From Microbacterium sp. Marseille-Q6965 (GTDB taxonomy: Bacteria > Actinomycetota > Actinomycetes > Actinomycetales > Microbacteriaceae): a DNA stretch of 64,000 bases. This document shows, in pieces, positions 1 to 11,190 of this stretch. The translations under genes and the position numbers were made by a program. A model generated the notes under the pieces. That model did not search any database. It saw only the letters and a program-made list of their open reading frames with translations, and was not told the DNA's origin. The stretch spans positions 1-64,000 of the forward strand of contig NZ_CAMGZA010000005.1 in the NCBI RefSeq assembly GCF_946151065.1, in the 5' to 3' direction. The stretch's first letter is position 1. Each line of letters begins with the position of its first letter.

Positions 1-127
1 GGGACTGACCGCGGCGCGATCGGCCGTGCTGTTCGTCGTCGACGGGCTCGGGGCGATCCCGCTGCGCGCGCACCGCGGGCATGCCCGCTTCCTCGCCGGC
101 GCGATGGCGCGGCGCGACGTGGCGCGC
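1..127 (+). pseudogene. Alkaline phosphatase / nucleotide pyrophosphatase family protein, N-terminal fragment
   Basis: The reading frame starting at base 2 encodes VLFVVDGLG followed by RAHRGHARFLAGAM and RRDVAR. I recognise this as the first part of a type I phosphodiesterase/alkaline-phosphatase-family protein, where the Asp of VDGLG is a metal ligand. The gene begins upstream of the window. After about base 127 the frame no longer resembles the family: the expected PSTT nucleophile segment is absent, and translation runs through unrelated Arg-rich sequence to a stop at 239-241. Similarity instead switches to a topoisomerase subunit in another frame. The piece is therefore a truncated remnant, caused either by a deletion or by an assembly error. 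Identification is from memory of the family, without a search. Confidence 0.6.
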
Positions 128-365
128 GAAGATCACCGACTTCTCCGAGTTCCCCGCGAAGGGACGCGCCACCGGCGGCGTGCGAGCCCACGCCTTCCTG
201 AAGGGCGAGGACCGGCTCACCCTGGCGTGGGTGGGTCCTGACCCGGCACTGGCCGTCGACGCCCAGGGCTCGGTGCGCAAGCTGCCCCCGACGCTCGCGC
301 GACGCGACGCGTCGGGCCAGCCCCTCGAGGCCGTGATCGGCTCGATCGGCCGCACCCTGGTCTGA
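120..365 (+). pseudogene. parC: DNA topoisomerase IV subunit A (ParC), C-terminal fragment
   Basis: The frame that ends at the TGA at 363-365 encodes ITDFSEFPAKGRATGGVRAH, then KGEDRLTLAWVG and RRDASGQPL. This matches the extreme C-terminus of actinobacterial ParC, the last blade of the beta-pinwheel DNA-wrapping domain. No upstream coding continuity exists: the frame has a stop at 6-8, and the region before about base 126 belongs to a different protein in a different frame. The breakage, gyrase-fold and pinwheel parts of ParC, some 700 or more residues, are missing. parE lies close by at 737-2815, so a complete parC would be expected here. If the sequence is correct, topoisomerase IV lacks its A subunit unless another copy exists. 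Confidence 0.65.
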
Positions 366-377
366 TCGCGCCGCGCT

Positions 378-393
378 CCCGCCCTCGGGCGGG
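378..393. terminator. Weak GC hairpin between convergent genes
   Basis: CCCGCC and GGCGGG pair around a CTCG tetraloop between the parC remnant (+) and the small conserved gene (-). There is no T-tract on either side, so this is only a possible terminator. Confidence 0.25.
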
Positions 394-401
394 GCCGCCG
401 G

Positions 402-611
402 TCAGTGGCGGCGGAACTCGGGGCGTGGGCTGCCCGGCTTCAGGTGCGAGCAGAGGGCGCCCTTGGCGATCTCGAGCGTCGGATAGGAGCCGATAGGCGC
501 CGACTCGCCCACCATCGTCACGGCGAACCCGTCGTCGTCTCGTCGGATCGACCCGACGGCACCGGCCCTGCCGTATGCCACCCACAGCGATCGCGTCTGC
601 GTCATCGACAT
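402..611 (-). CDS. Small conserved actinobacterial protein of unknown function (69 aa)
   Basis: This short protein begins MSMTQTRSLWVAYGRAG and ends HLKPGSPRPEFRRH. It has no signal peptide or membrane segment and a compact mix of beta-prone and basic residues, with a single Cys in ALCSHLK. I believe it is a conserved small protein found beside parE/parC in Microbacteriaceae, but I cannot assign a function. The ATG at 609-611 is chosen because a purine-rich GGAAGAGAG stretch lies just upstream; a second in-frame ATG two codons later is possible. It is transcribed in the same direction as parE and lies 125 bases downstream of it, so it may be the last gene of that unit. Confidence 0.65.
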   Translation of the reverse strand: MSMTQTRSLWVAYGRAGAVGSIRRDDDGFAVTMVGESAPIGSYPTLEIAKGALCSHLKPGSPRPEFRRH

Positions 612-736
612 GCGACTCTCTTCCCGCGCGATCCTCGTCGATCGCGCACGCCCGACGCTACGCTGCCGCGCGCGGGCGGTCCACTCCGGTCGCGATGAGG
701 TCCGCCCCGCCGCGCGAGCGCGGCCCGCGCCGCGCG

Positions 737-2815
<2,079 letters not shown>

Positions 2816-3007
2816 AATCTTCGATGCTATCCGCGCTCGGCCCTCCCACCTCGCCGACACTCCCCACGCGGGCCCGGTGCGGGCGGGTGCGAGCGCCCGG
2901 CGTACGCGCAGAGCGAAACATGCCGGCGTTCGGGCAGGATCCACAGCGCCGCGTGGTTATATGTGAGGCATCGATCATCGGTGCAGGACGAAACGAGGAG
3001 GCAGACC
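2816..3007. promoter_or_regulatory. Divergent intergenic region parE / DUF7455 gene
   Basis: This 192-base gap separates two divergent genes. On the minus strand, TAGCAT at 2824-2829 is a likely -10 for parE. On the plus strand, TTATAT at 2955-2960 is a possible -10 and GAGGAGG at 2996-3002 is a good ribosome-binding site for the gene starting at 3008. I see no operator or RNA structure. Confidence 0.4.
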
Positions 3008-3223
3008 ATGACAACCGCAACCGCTGAAGCTCCTGGCCTCCACCGCCTCACGGCGGCCGACCGCTGCGACTCGTGCGGCGCTCAGGCGTACATCGCCGCT
3101 GAGGTCAATGGCAGCGAACTGCTGTTCTGCGCACACCACGGCCGCAAGTACGAGGAGAAGCTGCGCGCCGTCGCCACGAGCTGGCACGACGAGACCGAGC
3201 GACTTCAGGCTGAGGCGCGCTGA
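3008..3223 (+). CDS. DUF7455 family small protein (71 aa)
   Basis: This is a small soluble protein with CDSCGAQAY near residue 19 and FCAHHGRKYEEKL near residue 40. The pairing of a CxxC with a C-x-H-H suggests a small metal site, probably zinc; that is inference. It matches the DUF7455 family that is common in actinobacteria beside parE or sigA, with unknown role. The ATG at 3008 has a strong GAGGAGG six bases upstream. The gene stands alone, divergent from parE, and ends before a strong bidirectional hairpin at 3248-3280. Confidence 0.8.
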   Translation: MTTATAEAPGLHRLTAADRCDSCGAQAYIAAEVNGSELLFCAHHGRKYEEKLRAVATSWHDETERLQAEAR

Positions 3224-3247
3224 CGCAAGGCGCGCTCCTGAGCTGAA

Positions 3248-3280
3248 AAGAGGGGCCGGGCGGATTGCCCGGCCCCTCTT
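3248..3280. terminator. Strong bidirectional terminator between DUF7455 gene and alr operon
   Basis: A perfect 14-base-pair stem (3248-3261 with 3267-3280) closes a five-base loop. The arm ends supply short T-runs on both strands (TCTT on plus, mirrored AAGA). It lies between two convergent genes and should end both the DUF7455 transcript and the sigA-to-alr operon. Confidence 0.85.
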
Positions 3281-3289
3281 GCGTGTCCG

Positions 3290-4381
3290 TCAGGATCCGC
3301 CGATGTACCGTCGCGGCACGCGCGACGCGATCCGCGTCGTGATCTCGTCGCCGAGGGTGCCGCTCAGGTCGCCCCATTCGCGCACGGTCTGCTCCCCCTC
3401 GGCGCCCGTGCCGAAGAGCACGGCGGCCTCGCCGACCTCCGGCTCGCGACCCGTGACGTCGACGACCAGGTGGTCCCGCTCCACGGCGACGATCGGGTGC
3501 TGCGTGCCGCCCAGCGCGACCGACGCCTTCCCGGCGACCGACCGCGGCACGCCGTCGCCGTAGCCCGCGCTCACGAAGGCCAGGGCGCGGTCCCGGTCGC
3601 GACGCACGCCGAGCACCTGGGCGCGCAGCGTCATCACCGGCACGAGTCCCATCTGCGCGGGCGTCACGCCGTCGAAGGACGGGATGCCCCAGCAGTGGCC
3701 TCCCATGCGCACCAGATCGAGCCGCACGTCCTCCCGGCGGAACCCGGCGCTGCTGGCTGCCAGGTGCCGCACCGCGACGGTGGCGCCCAGCGCGCGGGCG
3801 GCGGCGACGCCGGCGAGGAACCGCTCGAGGGAGAGGGTGTCCTCCTCCTCGGATGCCTCGGCGATGTGCGTCCACACGGCGTGCGTCCGCACGAGACCCC
3901 GGCGCTCGGCCGCGACGGCCGCCGCCACCAGTGCCGGCCAGTCGTCGGCCGTGGCGCCGTTGCGATGCAGGCCCGTGTCGAGCTTGAGATGCAGCCGGGG
4001 CGCGACGAATCCCGGGCGGTCGCGGGCCTCGGCCGCCGCGCGCGCGATCGCGTCCATCTCGCTCACGCTCGACACTCCGAGGTCGACGCGGGCGGTGATG
4101 GCGCGCTCGAAGTCCTCGCCGGGCGGGTACAGCCACGCCAGCACGCCCGTGTCGGGGCCGACGCCCCCGGCGCGCAGCGTCAGCGCCGTGTCGAGGTCGA
4201 GCGCCCCGATCCAGCGGATGCCCCTGCGCGCGGCCTGCAGGGCCACCGGAAGCCGCCCGTGCCCGTACGCGTCGGCCTTCACGACGACCATGAGCTCGGC
4301 CGGCGCCACCCGGGCGCGAAGCGCGTCGATGTTGTGCCCGAGGGCATCGAGGTCGACGACGGCCTCCACCAGCGCGCTCAT
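3290..4381 (-). CDS. Alanine-racemase-like protein with PLP lysine but no catalytic-Tyr motif (subunit A candidate)
   Basis: This 363-residue protein has an intact fold-type III PLP barrel. VVVKADAYGHG carries the Schiff-base lysine (Lys35), LKLDTGLHRNG keeps the Arg of the usual DTGMxR motif, WTHIAEA matches the THFATAD histidine segment, and VRMGGHCWG matches the RxGIxxYG phosphate loop. The C-terminal beta domain is abnormal. The VSYGxTY segment that carries the catalytic Tyr (Tyr265 in the Geobacillus enzyme) is deleted, and the GRVCMD motif is replaced by VERDHLVVD, although GYGDGVPR and the ending RVPRRYIG survive. The ATG overlaps the stop of the preceding racemase-like gene (ATGA), so the two are translationally coupled. 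Acting alone as a normal homodimeric racemase seems unlikely. This is the last gene of the sigA operon. Confidence 0.85.
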   Translation of the reverse strand: MSALVEAVVDLDALGHNIDALRARVAPAELMVVVKADAYGHGRLPVALQAARRGIRWIGALDLDTALTLRAGGVGPDTGVLAWLYPPGEDFERAITARVDLGVSSVSEMDAIARAAAEARDRPGFVAPRLHLKLDTGLHRNGATADDWPALVAAAVAAERRGLVRTHAVWTHIAEASEEEDTLSLERFLAGVAAARALGATVAVRHLAASSAGFRREDVRLDLVRMGGHCWGIPSFDGVTPAQMGLVPVMTLRAQVLGVRRDRDRALAFVSAGYGDGVPRSVAGKASVALGGTQHPIVAVERDHLVVDVTGREPEVGEAAVLFGTGAEGEQTVREWGDLSGTLGDEITTRIASRVPRRYIGGS

Positions 4382-5331
4382 CGATCGCTCCCCGTCGCGC
4401 GTCGCCGCGGCCGAGCCGAGAGGCGGGTCACGACCTCGGCGCTGTGCGTGCCGAGGGCCCGCGCGTGGGCGAAGGCGTCCGGCTCGCCGCGGCGTGGATC
4501 GCCGAGCACGGTGACCGGCGTGCCCAGCGGCGGCGCCGGCGCGTCGCCGAGGTCAAGCATGAAGGCGTCCATGGCCACCCGTCCCGCGATGGTGCGGGGG
4601 CGGCCGCCCGGTGTCGGCGCGACGGCCGCGGCGACCCGGTTGCCCGCGGCGCGGTCGAGCCCGTCGGCGTAGCCGAGCGTGACCAGCGCGAGAACCGTGT
4701 CCGCCCGTGTGCGGTAGGTGTAGCCGTAGCTGACCCCCTCGTCTGCGCGGACGCGCTTGGTGGCCGCGATGGGCGCCCACAGCCGCAGCACGGGCCGTTG
4801 CTCGCCGATCTCATCCGTCTCGCGCTCGCTCACACCGAACACCTCGGCGCCGACCACCGACAGCGTGGAGGCGAGGTGCGCCGCGGCTCCCTGTCGCGCC
4901 GCCGCCGCGATCGCCTCGTCGATCTGCGAGGAGGTCAGGCCCGGCAGCCCGCCGCCCGTCTCCTCGGCGAGAAAGACTCCCCCGACGCCCGCGGCCAGGG
5001 CCCTCTCCACCTCGTCCGGGCGTCGTACGAGCGGCGTCACCCCGAGCTCGGCGGCGGCTCGGAAGCTCTCGTCGGCCGCGTGCTGGGTGGTGATGATCTG
5101 GGCGGATGCGCTGAGGGCACGCACTCGCGCCGCCTCGTCGAGCCGCGGCACCGCAAGCCGATCCACGCCCAACGCGACGAGCGCCGGGACGACGACCGCG
5201 AGGCCGTGACCCCACGCGTCCGCCCCCACGTCGACGACGAGGTCGCGGGCCTGGGCGCGGCGCAGGCCATCCACGTTGGCCGCGAGCTGCGCGAGGTCGA
5301 TCTCGATCTCTCGGAACGCCGGGGCCGTCAT
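4378..5331 (-). CDS. Alanine-racemase-like protein lacking the PLP lysine but with intact C-terminal catalytic motifs (subunit B candidate)
   Basis: This 317-residue protein aligns with alanine racemase, but the lysine motif reads DVGADAWGHG, with Gly36 (codon at 5224-5226) in place of the PLP lysine. The barrel is also shortened: I find no DTGMxR, THF or RxGIxxYG segments. The C-terminal domain is canonical, with GVSYGYTY (Tyr202, equivalent to Tyr265), LGYADG and GRVAMD (Met254, equivalent to Met312). In racemase dimers these residues complete the neighbouring subunit's active site. The ATG at 5329-5331 is used. A GTG at 5347-5349 overlapping the upstream TGA is an equally plausible start adding six residues, with GAGGCGG before it. 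The stop overlaps the start of the lysine-bearing paralogue. Confidence 0.85.
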   Translation of the reverse strand: MTAPAFREIEIDLAQLAANVDGLRRAQARDLVVDVGADAWGHGLAVVVPALVALGVDRLAVPRLDEAARVRALSASAQIITTQHAADESFRAAAELGVTPLVRRPDEVERALAAGVGGVFLAEETGGGLPGLTSSQIDEAIAAAARQGAAAHLASTLSVVGAEVFGVSERETDEIGEQRPVLRLWAPIAATKRVRADEGVSYGYTYRTRADTVLALVTLGYADGLDRAAGNRVAAAVAPTPGGRPRTIAGRVAMDAFMLDLGDAPAPPLGTPVTVLGDPRRGEPDAFAHARALGTHSAEVVTRLSARPRRRATGSDR

Positions 5332-5345
5332 CTCGGGCTGACGCT

Positions 5346-6371
5346 TCACCGCCCGATGACCGCCTCGAAGCGAGGACGCGTGCCCGTGCGGATGCCGGTG
5401 ACCGACGGCTTGTGCTCGTAGATGCCGGGCAGCCAGTTGCCCTCGACCACGAGCGGGCCGTTCTCGCCGATGACGAAGTCCCAGCCCACGTACGGCACCT
5501 CGGGCACGACACGTCCGACCTTGGCGACGAGCGCGCGAAGCTCCTCCACCATCGGCAGCTGGAACTGCGCGATGGACGCGCCCGAGTCCGGATGCGTGGG
5601 GAAGCGGTTGGTGTTCTTGCCCGTGTGCCCGTCGCCGTACGAGCGTCCGTTGTCGTCGAGCATCGTGTAGAAGCCGCCCGAGATCGGCTGATCGCTCACC
5701 TCGCCGCGCCCGAACTTCTGCGCCCACGAGAGGATGTGCGTGCGCTCGCCGTCGAAGAAGGCGTTCACCCGCGTGGTGTTGACGGTGCCGGGGCACACCT
5801 CCGCCAGCGCGGGATGCTGGCGGATGTTCTCCTCGACGAGGATCTGTCCCTTGGCGACGAGGCGATCGTGGAAGGCGCGCCAGTCCTCGACGTCGGCGGT
5901 GACGTAGCGCTCCACGCCGTTGCCGGCCTGGCCGGTCGGGAACTTGCCGATGATCAGCTCGTGGCGGCGCCCGAAGTCCTCCAGGCCCTCGGGGCCGACC
6001 TCACGAAGGTCGATCCACTCGCGCCCGAGGTAGGGGCCGAACGCGCGGTTGAATGCGATCTTGTCGAGGAACAGGTCGCGCTTGTCCGGCCGGTCGTACT
6101 TCGTCGCGATGTGGTTCGACAGCGGCGACGTCATGAACGTGCGGCGCTCCTCGCGCGTGAGCATCGCGAAGTCGAGCTCGAAGTAGTCGTTGAAGGCCGT
6201 GTCGCGGAACGCGGCGCTCCAGAGCATGTCGGCGAGCACGGCCGGGGCAAAACGGTCGTGCTGCGACGCCGCCAGGCGCGCGCGGCGCACGACCGACCCG
6301 ACGTCGATCCGCCTCGCGCGGCCGAGCACGAAGCGCACGCGGCTCGCCACGTCGAAGTTCAGGCGCGCCAT
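5346..6371 (-). CDS. ATP-grasp ligase of the sugar-transfer-associated / TupA-like family
   Basis: This 341-residue cytoplasmic protein resembles the ATP-grasp family often annotated as sugar-transfer-associated or teichuronopeptide-type. Its N-terminal half has FNDYFELDF and DKIAFNRAFGPYLGREW. The nucleotide-binding core shows IIGKFPTGQAGNGV (lysine plus glycine-rich loop). The C-terminal core shows NTTRVNAFF and GWDFVIGENGPLVVEGNW, whose Asp, Glu and Asn would bind Mg-ATP. Such enzymes join a carboxylate to an amine through an acyl phosphate; the substrates here are unknown. The start overlaps the end of the CofE-like gene by 13 bases and its stop adjoins the racemase-like gene. The context suggests that it uses an amino acid made by the racemase pair. 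Confidence 0.8.
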   Translation of the reverse strand: MARLNFDVASRVRFVLGRARRIDVGSVVRRARLAASQHDRFAPAVLADMLWSAAFRDTAFNDYFELDFAMLTREERRTFMTSPLSNHIATKYDRPDKRDLFLDKIAFNRAFGPYLGREWIDLREVGPEGLEDFGRRHELIIGKFPTGQAGNGVERYVTADVEDWRAFHDRLVAKGQILVEENIRQHPALAEVCPGTVNTTRVNAFFDGERTHILSWAQKFGRGEVSDQPISGGFYTMLDDNGRSYGDGHTGKNTNRFPTHPDSGASIAQFQLPMVEELRALVAKVGRVVPEVPYVGWDFVIGENGPLVVEGNWLPGIYEHKPSVTGIRTGTRPRFEAVIGR

Positions 6372-7086
6372 CCGCCGGTCCCCTCCCCTTCCGTCACCGC
6401 GCGGATGATGCCGAGCGGCGTCGACTGGTGTCCCTGGCCGAGCGGGTTGTCCTTCAGGATCCGGACGAGCAGCCTCTCACCGTCGCGACCGAGCGTGGAG
6501 CCCAGGATGTTGCCTCCCAGATCGTTGATGTCGACCACCGCGACCTGCGCGTCGGCCTTCAGCAGCGACTTGACGTGCGCGGCGACCTCGCGCGGCCGTT
6601 CCGGGCCCAGCACCACCGCGGTGTTGTACGGCGGGATCGTGCCGCTCGTCGGCCCGTCGATGGCGCGCGCCTTGTCACCGGCGATGCGGTAGAAGTCGCC
6701 GCTGCGGCCGAAGAGCTTCGTCACGGCCGAGACGGCGGCCGCGAACAGGATGCGCGGCGTGCCGACCTCGCGCAGCGCGAACTCCATGGTCTCGGGGATC
6801 CCCAGGCCGATGCCATACGCCGTCTTGGTGACGTACCGCGAAAGGAACCGCGCGAGCGGGCGCGCCTGGATCTCGCTCATCTGATACGAACGGCCCTGCA
6901 TGATGGCGACGATCTTCTCCGTCACGAAGAGGATGTCGCCATCGCGCACGTGGTCTGCCGCGTACGTCGCGATGACCTCGTCGAGCTCGTCCCCGGGCAT
7001 GATGACCCGGGTCCTGAGGGGGATGCGCTGATACGTGACGCCGTCGACGACGGCCTCGAGAGCCTTGCCCTCGTTGGCGGCCGCAC

Positions 7087-7090
<4 letters not shown>
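6359..7090 (-). CDS. Coenzyme F420-0:L-glutamate ligase-like protein (CofE/FbiB-N family)
   Basis: This 243-residue protein matches the F420_ligase family: PGDELDEVI and a [20 protein letters not shown] segment near residues 50-70 correspond to the family's metal and nucleotide-binding start, followed by a Gly-rich [12 protein letters not shown] and [11 protein letters not shown]. True CofE adds gamma-linked glutamates to F420-0. No other F420 gene is visible here and the neighbours are an ATP-grasp ligase and racemase-like genes, so a different peptide-ligation role is more likely. The GTG start (7088-7090) overlaps the sigA TGA in a GTGA arrangement, implying translational coupling to the principal sigma factor. 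Confidence 0.8.
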
Positions 7091-8451
<1,361 letters not shown>

Positions 8452-8602
8452 GTCTCGCCTTTCACCGGCGGCGCTGTGCGCGACGCCCCCGGATGTTTTC
8501 GGGCACTAGTAGGACCCTTGTCAAGTGGGCGATGAGCGCCTCTCGACAACGGGTCCGTCTTGACATTATAACCCGCAGCCCCTAGCGATCATTCCCCGTG
8601 CG
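8452..8602 (-). promoter_or_regulatory. sigA upstream region
   Basis: On the minus strand a perfect TATAAT lies at 8565-8570, without a clear -35 partner at normal spacing, and a perfect TTGACA lies at 8519-8524, without a good -10 downstream. The first would give a leader of roughly 105 bases. Either or both may drive sigA; mapping is needed to choose. Confidence 0.4.
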
Positions 8603-9541
8603 TCAGGACGAGGCGCCCTTGTCATCGTCGGACGGACGCGAGGCGAGGTAGCGCTCGAGCTCCGCGGCCAGTTCGTCGGCGCTCGGCAGGGCCGCCTCGT
8701 CGAACGTTCCGGTACCGGAGGGCGCCGTGCCGCTCGCGAGCCGGGCCGCGTACGCGTCGTAGCGGTCCTCGAGGCCGCGCACCATCCGCTGCAGCTCCTC
8801 GTTCGCCGAGATCTGCTCCTCCACCCGCTCCACGTAGTCGCGGTCGTCCTCGCGCAGGTCGTCGAGCGCGAAGACCAGGCCGGTGGACGACATCAGCTTC
8901 TCGAGCGCTGCCGCCGTCGCTCCGGGATAGTCGGTGTCGGCCAGGTAGTGCGGCACGAGCAGTACGAAGCCCGTGACGGTGGCACCGGCCTCGCTCAGCC
9001 GGATCTCCAGCAGGTGCCCCACCGTGGCCGGCACCTGCGTGTGCGGGCGCCAGATGGAGTGGGCTTCGATGAGGTCGCCACGGGTCCCGCTCACCGTCAC
9101 GCCCAGCGTGCGCGTGTGCGGCACCGGCATCGCGATCGCGTGCACCCACGTGACGGACGAGACCTCGAACTCCTCGGACAGATCGAGCACCGCGGTCGCG
9201 AAGGCGTCCCAGCCGAAGTCCGGTTCGTAGCCCGCGAGCACGAGGAAGGGCTGCCCGAGCGCGTCGCGCACGAGCGACAGCTCCAGCCGCTGCGGGCGGT
9301 AATCGGTGAGGTGATCCTGATCGAAGGTGACGATCGGCCGACGCGCCCGGTAGTCCAGCAGCGCGTCGTTGGAGAACTGCACGAGCGGGCGGGGGTCCAA
9401 CTCCTCGCGCACGTACTCGATGACGCCCGAAACCGTGCCGCCCGCATCGGTGAAGCCCGTCATGAGCACCACCATCGGCAACCCGGCGGGAACCACCGGG
9501 GCGTTGGCGACTCTCTCGAACAGCGGACCGAACGGGGGCAT
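8603..9541 (-). CDS. PAC2 family protein
   Basis: This 312-residue soluble protein belongs to the PAC2 (proteasome assembly chaperone 2-like, DUF75) family. MVVLMTGFTDAGGTVSGVIEY matches the WxDAG-type start of the family, and PIVTFDQDHLTDYR and EAHSIWRPHTQVP are typical further blocks. The C-terminal 80 residues are charged and probably helical. In actinobacteria these proteins are widespread but functionally uncharacterised, also in species without a proteasome. A TAGCAT hexamer (9548-9553, minus strand) ends six bases before the ATG, suggesting a leaderless mRNA. A second PAC2 gene is at 35876-36763. Confidence 0.88.
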   Translation of the reverse strand: MPPFGPLFERVANAPVVPAGLPMVVLMTGFTDAGGTVSGVIEYVREELDPRPLVQFSNDALLDYRARRPIVTFDQDHLTDYRPQRLELSLVRDALGQPFLVLAGYEPDFGWDAFATAVLDLSEEFEVSSVTWVHAIAMPVPHTRTLGVTVSGTRGDLIEAHSIWRPHTQVPATVGHLLEIRLSEAGATVTGFVLLVPHYLADTDYPGATAAALEKLMSSTGLVFALDDLREDDRDYVERVEEQISANEELQRMVRGLEDRYDAYAARLASGTAPSGTGTFDEAALPSADELAAELERYLASRPSDDDKGASS

Positions 9542-9674
9542 GCACCCATGCTACGAGGCGGGCGCGTCCACGTCGCCGCCCTCGCGCGCGCGGGGCGCCG
9601 CTTACGCCAGCGGCGAAAACGCCGTGCCCGACGGCGGCGTTCTCGGTGACGGGCGCGTACCTAGGATGGAGCGC

Positions 9675-11162
9675 ATGGCCCATCCCGAGCTCTCGCTGAC
9701 GCACGCCCCCTTCCCGTCCGATGACGCCGACGCGCTGATCCTCGCGATCCCGTCTCTGGAAGAGGCCGAGCTGGGCGCGTTCGCCGGTCTCGCGGCGGCT
9801 CTCGAGGCGGTCGGCTTCACGGGCGCGGCGCGCAGCTACGCCCGCGCGTACGTGCCGGAGCTCGTGGCGAAGCCCCTTGCCGTGGTGGGCCTGGGCACCT
9901 CTCCGGACCTCGAGACGATCCGGCAGTCCGTGGGGGCCGGCGCACGCCAGCTCACGGGCTTCGACACGGTCGCGGTCGCCGTCCTGTCGGACGCGGAGGG
10001 CGCGTGGCTCGCCGCCGCCGAGGGTGCCGTGCTCGGCGCGTACCGATTCGACGCGTACAAGACGCGGGATCCGGAGAAGGCGGCGCAGAAGCGCCGCGCG
10101 TCCCGCATCATCGTGCACGCCCCGGAGGGCACGACGGACGCCGACCTCGCCGCGGTCCGCGCCGGCGCGGAGGCCGTGGCACTGGTCAAGGACCTCGTGT
10201 CGACGCCGGCCGAGTGGCAGAGCCCGGCGCAGCTGGCCGAATCGGCGGTCGCGGCCGTCGAGGGCCTCGGCGTCGACGTGACGGTCTACGACGAGGCGGC
10301 GCTCGAGGAGGGTGGCTTCGGCGGCATCCTCGGCGTCGGCAAGGGGTCGGATCGCCCGCCGCGCCTCGTGCGGCTGGAGTGGGCGCCGGAGCGCGCGCAA
10401 CGACACGTCGCGCTCGTCGGAAAGGGCATCACCTTCGACACCGGCGGTCTCTCCCTCAAGCCCGCGGCCTCGATGGTGGGGATGAACGAGGACATGACGG
10501 GCGCCGCCGAGGTCCTCGCCGCCGTCCGGGCCGCCGCGCAGCGCGAGCTGCCCGTGCGCGTGACAGGATGGATGTGCCTCGCCGACAACATGCCGTCGGG
10601 TCGCGCCATCCGCCCCGGCGATGTGCTGCGCATGCTCGACGGCCAGACGGTCGAGGTGACCAACACGGACGCCGAGGGGCGCCTCGTGCTGGCCGACGGT
10701 CTCGTGGCCGCCAGCCGGGAGAAGCCCGATGTGATCGTCGACGTGGCCACCCTGACGGGCGCGATCATCATCGGGCTGGGCACGCGGTACACCGGCGTCA
10801 TGGGCGATCAGGAGACCGTCGACGCGTTCCTTCGCGCCTCCGACCGCACCGGTGAGCCGGTGTGGGCGCTGCCGCTGCCCGAGTACCTGAACGAGCGCCT
10901 CGATTCGCGCATCGCCGACATGCAGAACGCCGACGTGGGCAACCGCGAGGCCGGGTCGCTGTTCGCCGGGCTGTTCCTGCAGCGTTTCGTCGGTCGCGTC
11001 GGCGAGGGCGAGGACGCACCGCGCATCCCCTGGGTGCACCTCGACATCGCCGGCTCGGCCATGTCGGCGGGAAGCGCCTACGGCTACACCGACAAGGGCC
11101 CCACCGGCGCGACGGTGCGCACCCTCATCGACTTCGTCGCGGCGGGCGGCGAGCTGCTGTGA
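9675..11162 (+). CDS. pepA: Leucyl aminopeptidase (PepA, M17)
   Basis: This 495-residue cytosolic metallopeptidase removes N-terminal residues from peptides. The catalytic C-terminal domain is intact: VGKGITFDTGGLSLKP supplies the metal-binding Lys and Asp, NEDMTGAAEV follows, and NTDAEGRLVLAD is the M17 signature with Asp and Glu ligands and the catalytic Arg. The N-terminal domain is the variable macro-like domain. The ATG at 9675 is favoured over one at 9666 because TAGGAT (9662-9667) ends seven bases before it and a GGAG lies between. lpdA follows 28 bases downstream and is probably cotranscribed. Confidence 0.93.
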   Translation: MAHPELSLTHAPFPSDDADALILAIPSLEEAELGAFAGLAAALEAVGFTGAARSYARAYVPELVAKPLAVVGLGTSPDLETIRQSVGAGARQLTGFDTVAVAVLSDAEGAWLAAAEGAVLGAYRFDAYKTRDPEKAAQKRRASRIIVHAPEGTTDADLAAVRAGAEAVALVKDLVSTPAEWQSPAQLAESAVAAVEGLGVDVTVYDEAALEEGGFGGILGVGKGSDRPPRLVRLEWAPERAQRHVALVGKGITFDTGGLSLKPAASMVGMNEDMTGAAEVLAAVRAAAQRELPVRVTGWMCLADNMPSGRAIRPGDVLRMLDGQTVEVTNTDAEGRLVLADGLVAASREKPDVIVDVATLTGAIIIGLGTRYTGVMGDQETVDAFLRASDRTGEPVWALPLPEYLNERLDSRIADMQNADVGNREAGSLFAGLFLQRFVGRVGEGEDAPRIPWVHLDIAGSAMSAGSAYGYTDKGPTGATVRTLIDFVAAGGELL

Positions 11163-11190
11163 CCCTCGCCATCCGTCGGACGGAGACCGC

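Noticed and set aside
3290..5331. Treating the two racemase-like genes as one frameshifted gene
   Set aside because: Each has its own N-terminal barrel and C-terminal domain and its own start, and the order of motifs shows a tandem pair, not a split gene.
8560..8588. TTGACA on the plus strand before a possible -10
   Set aside because: No plus-strand gene follows until 9675, and the next gene downstream is on the minus strand; chance match or antisense promoter without support.
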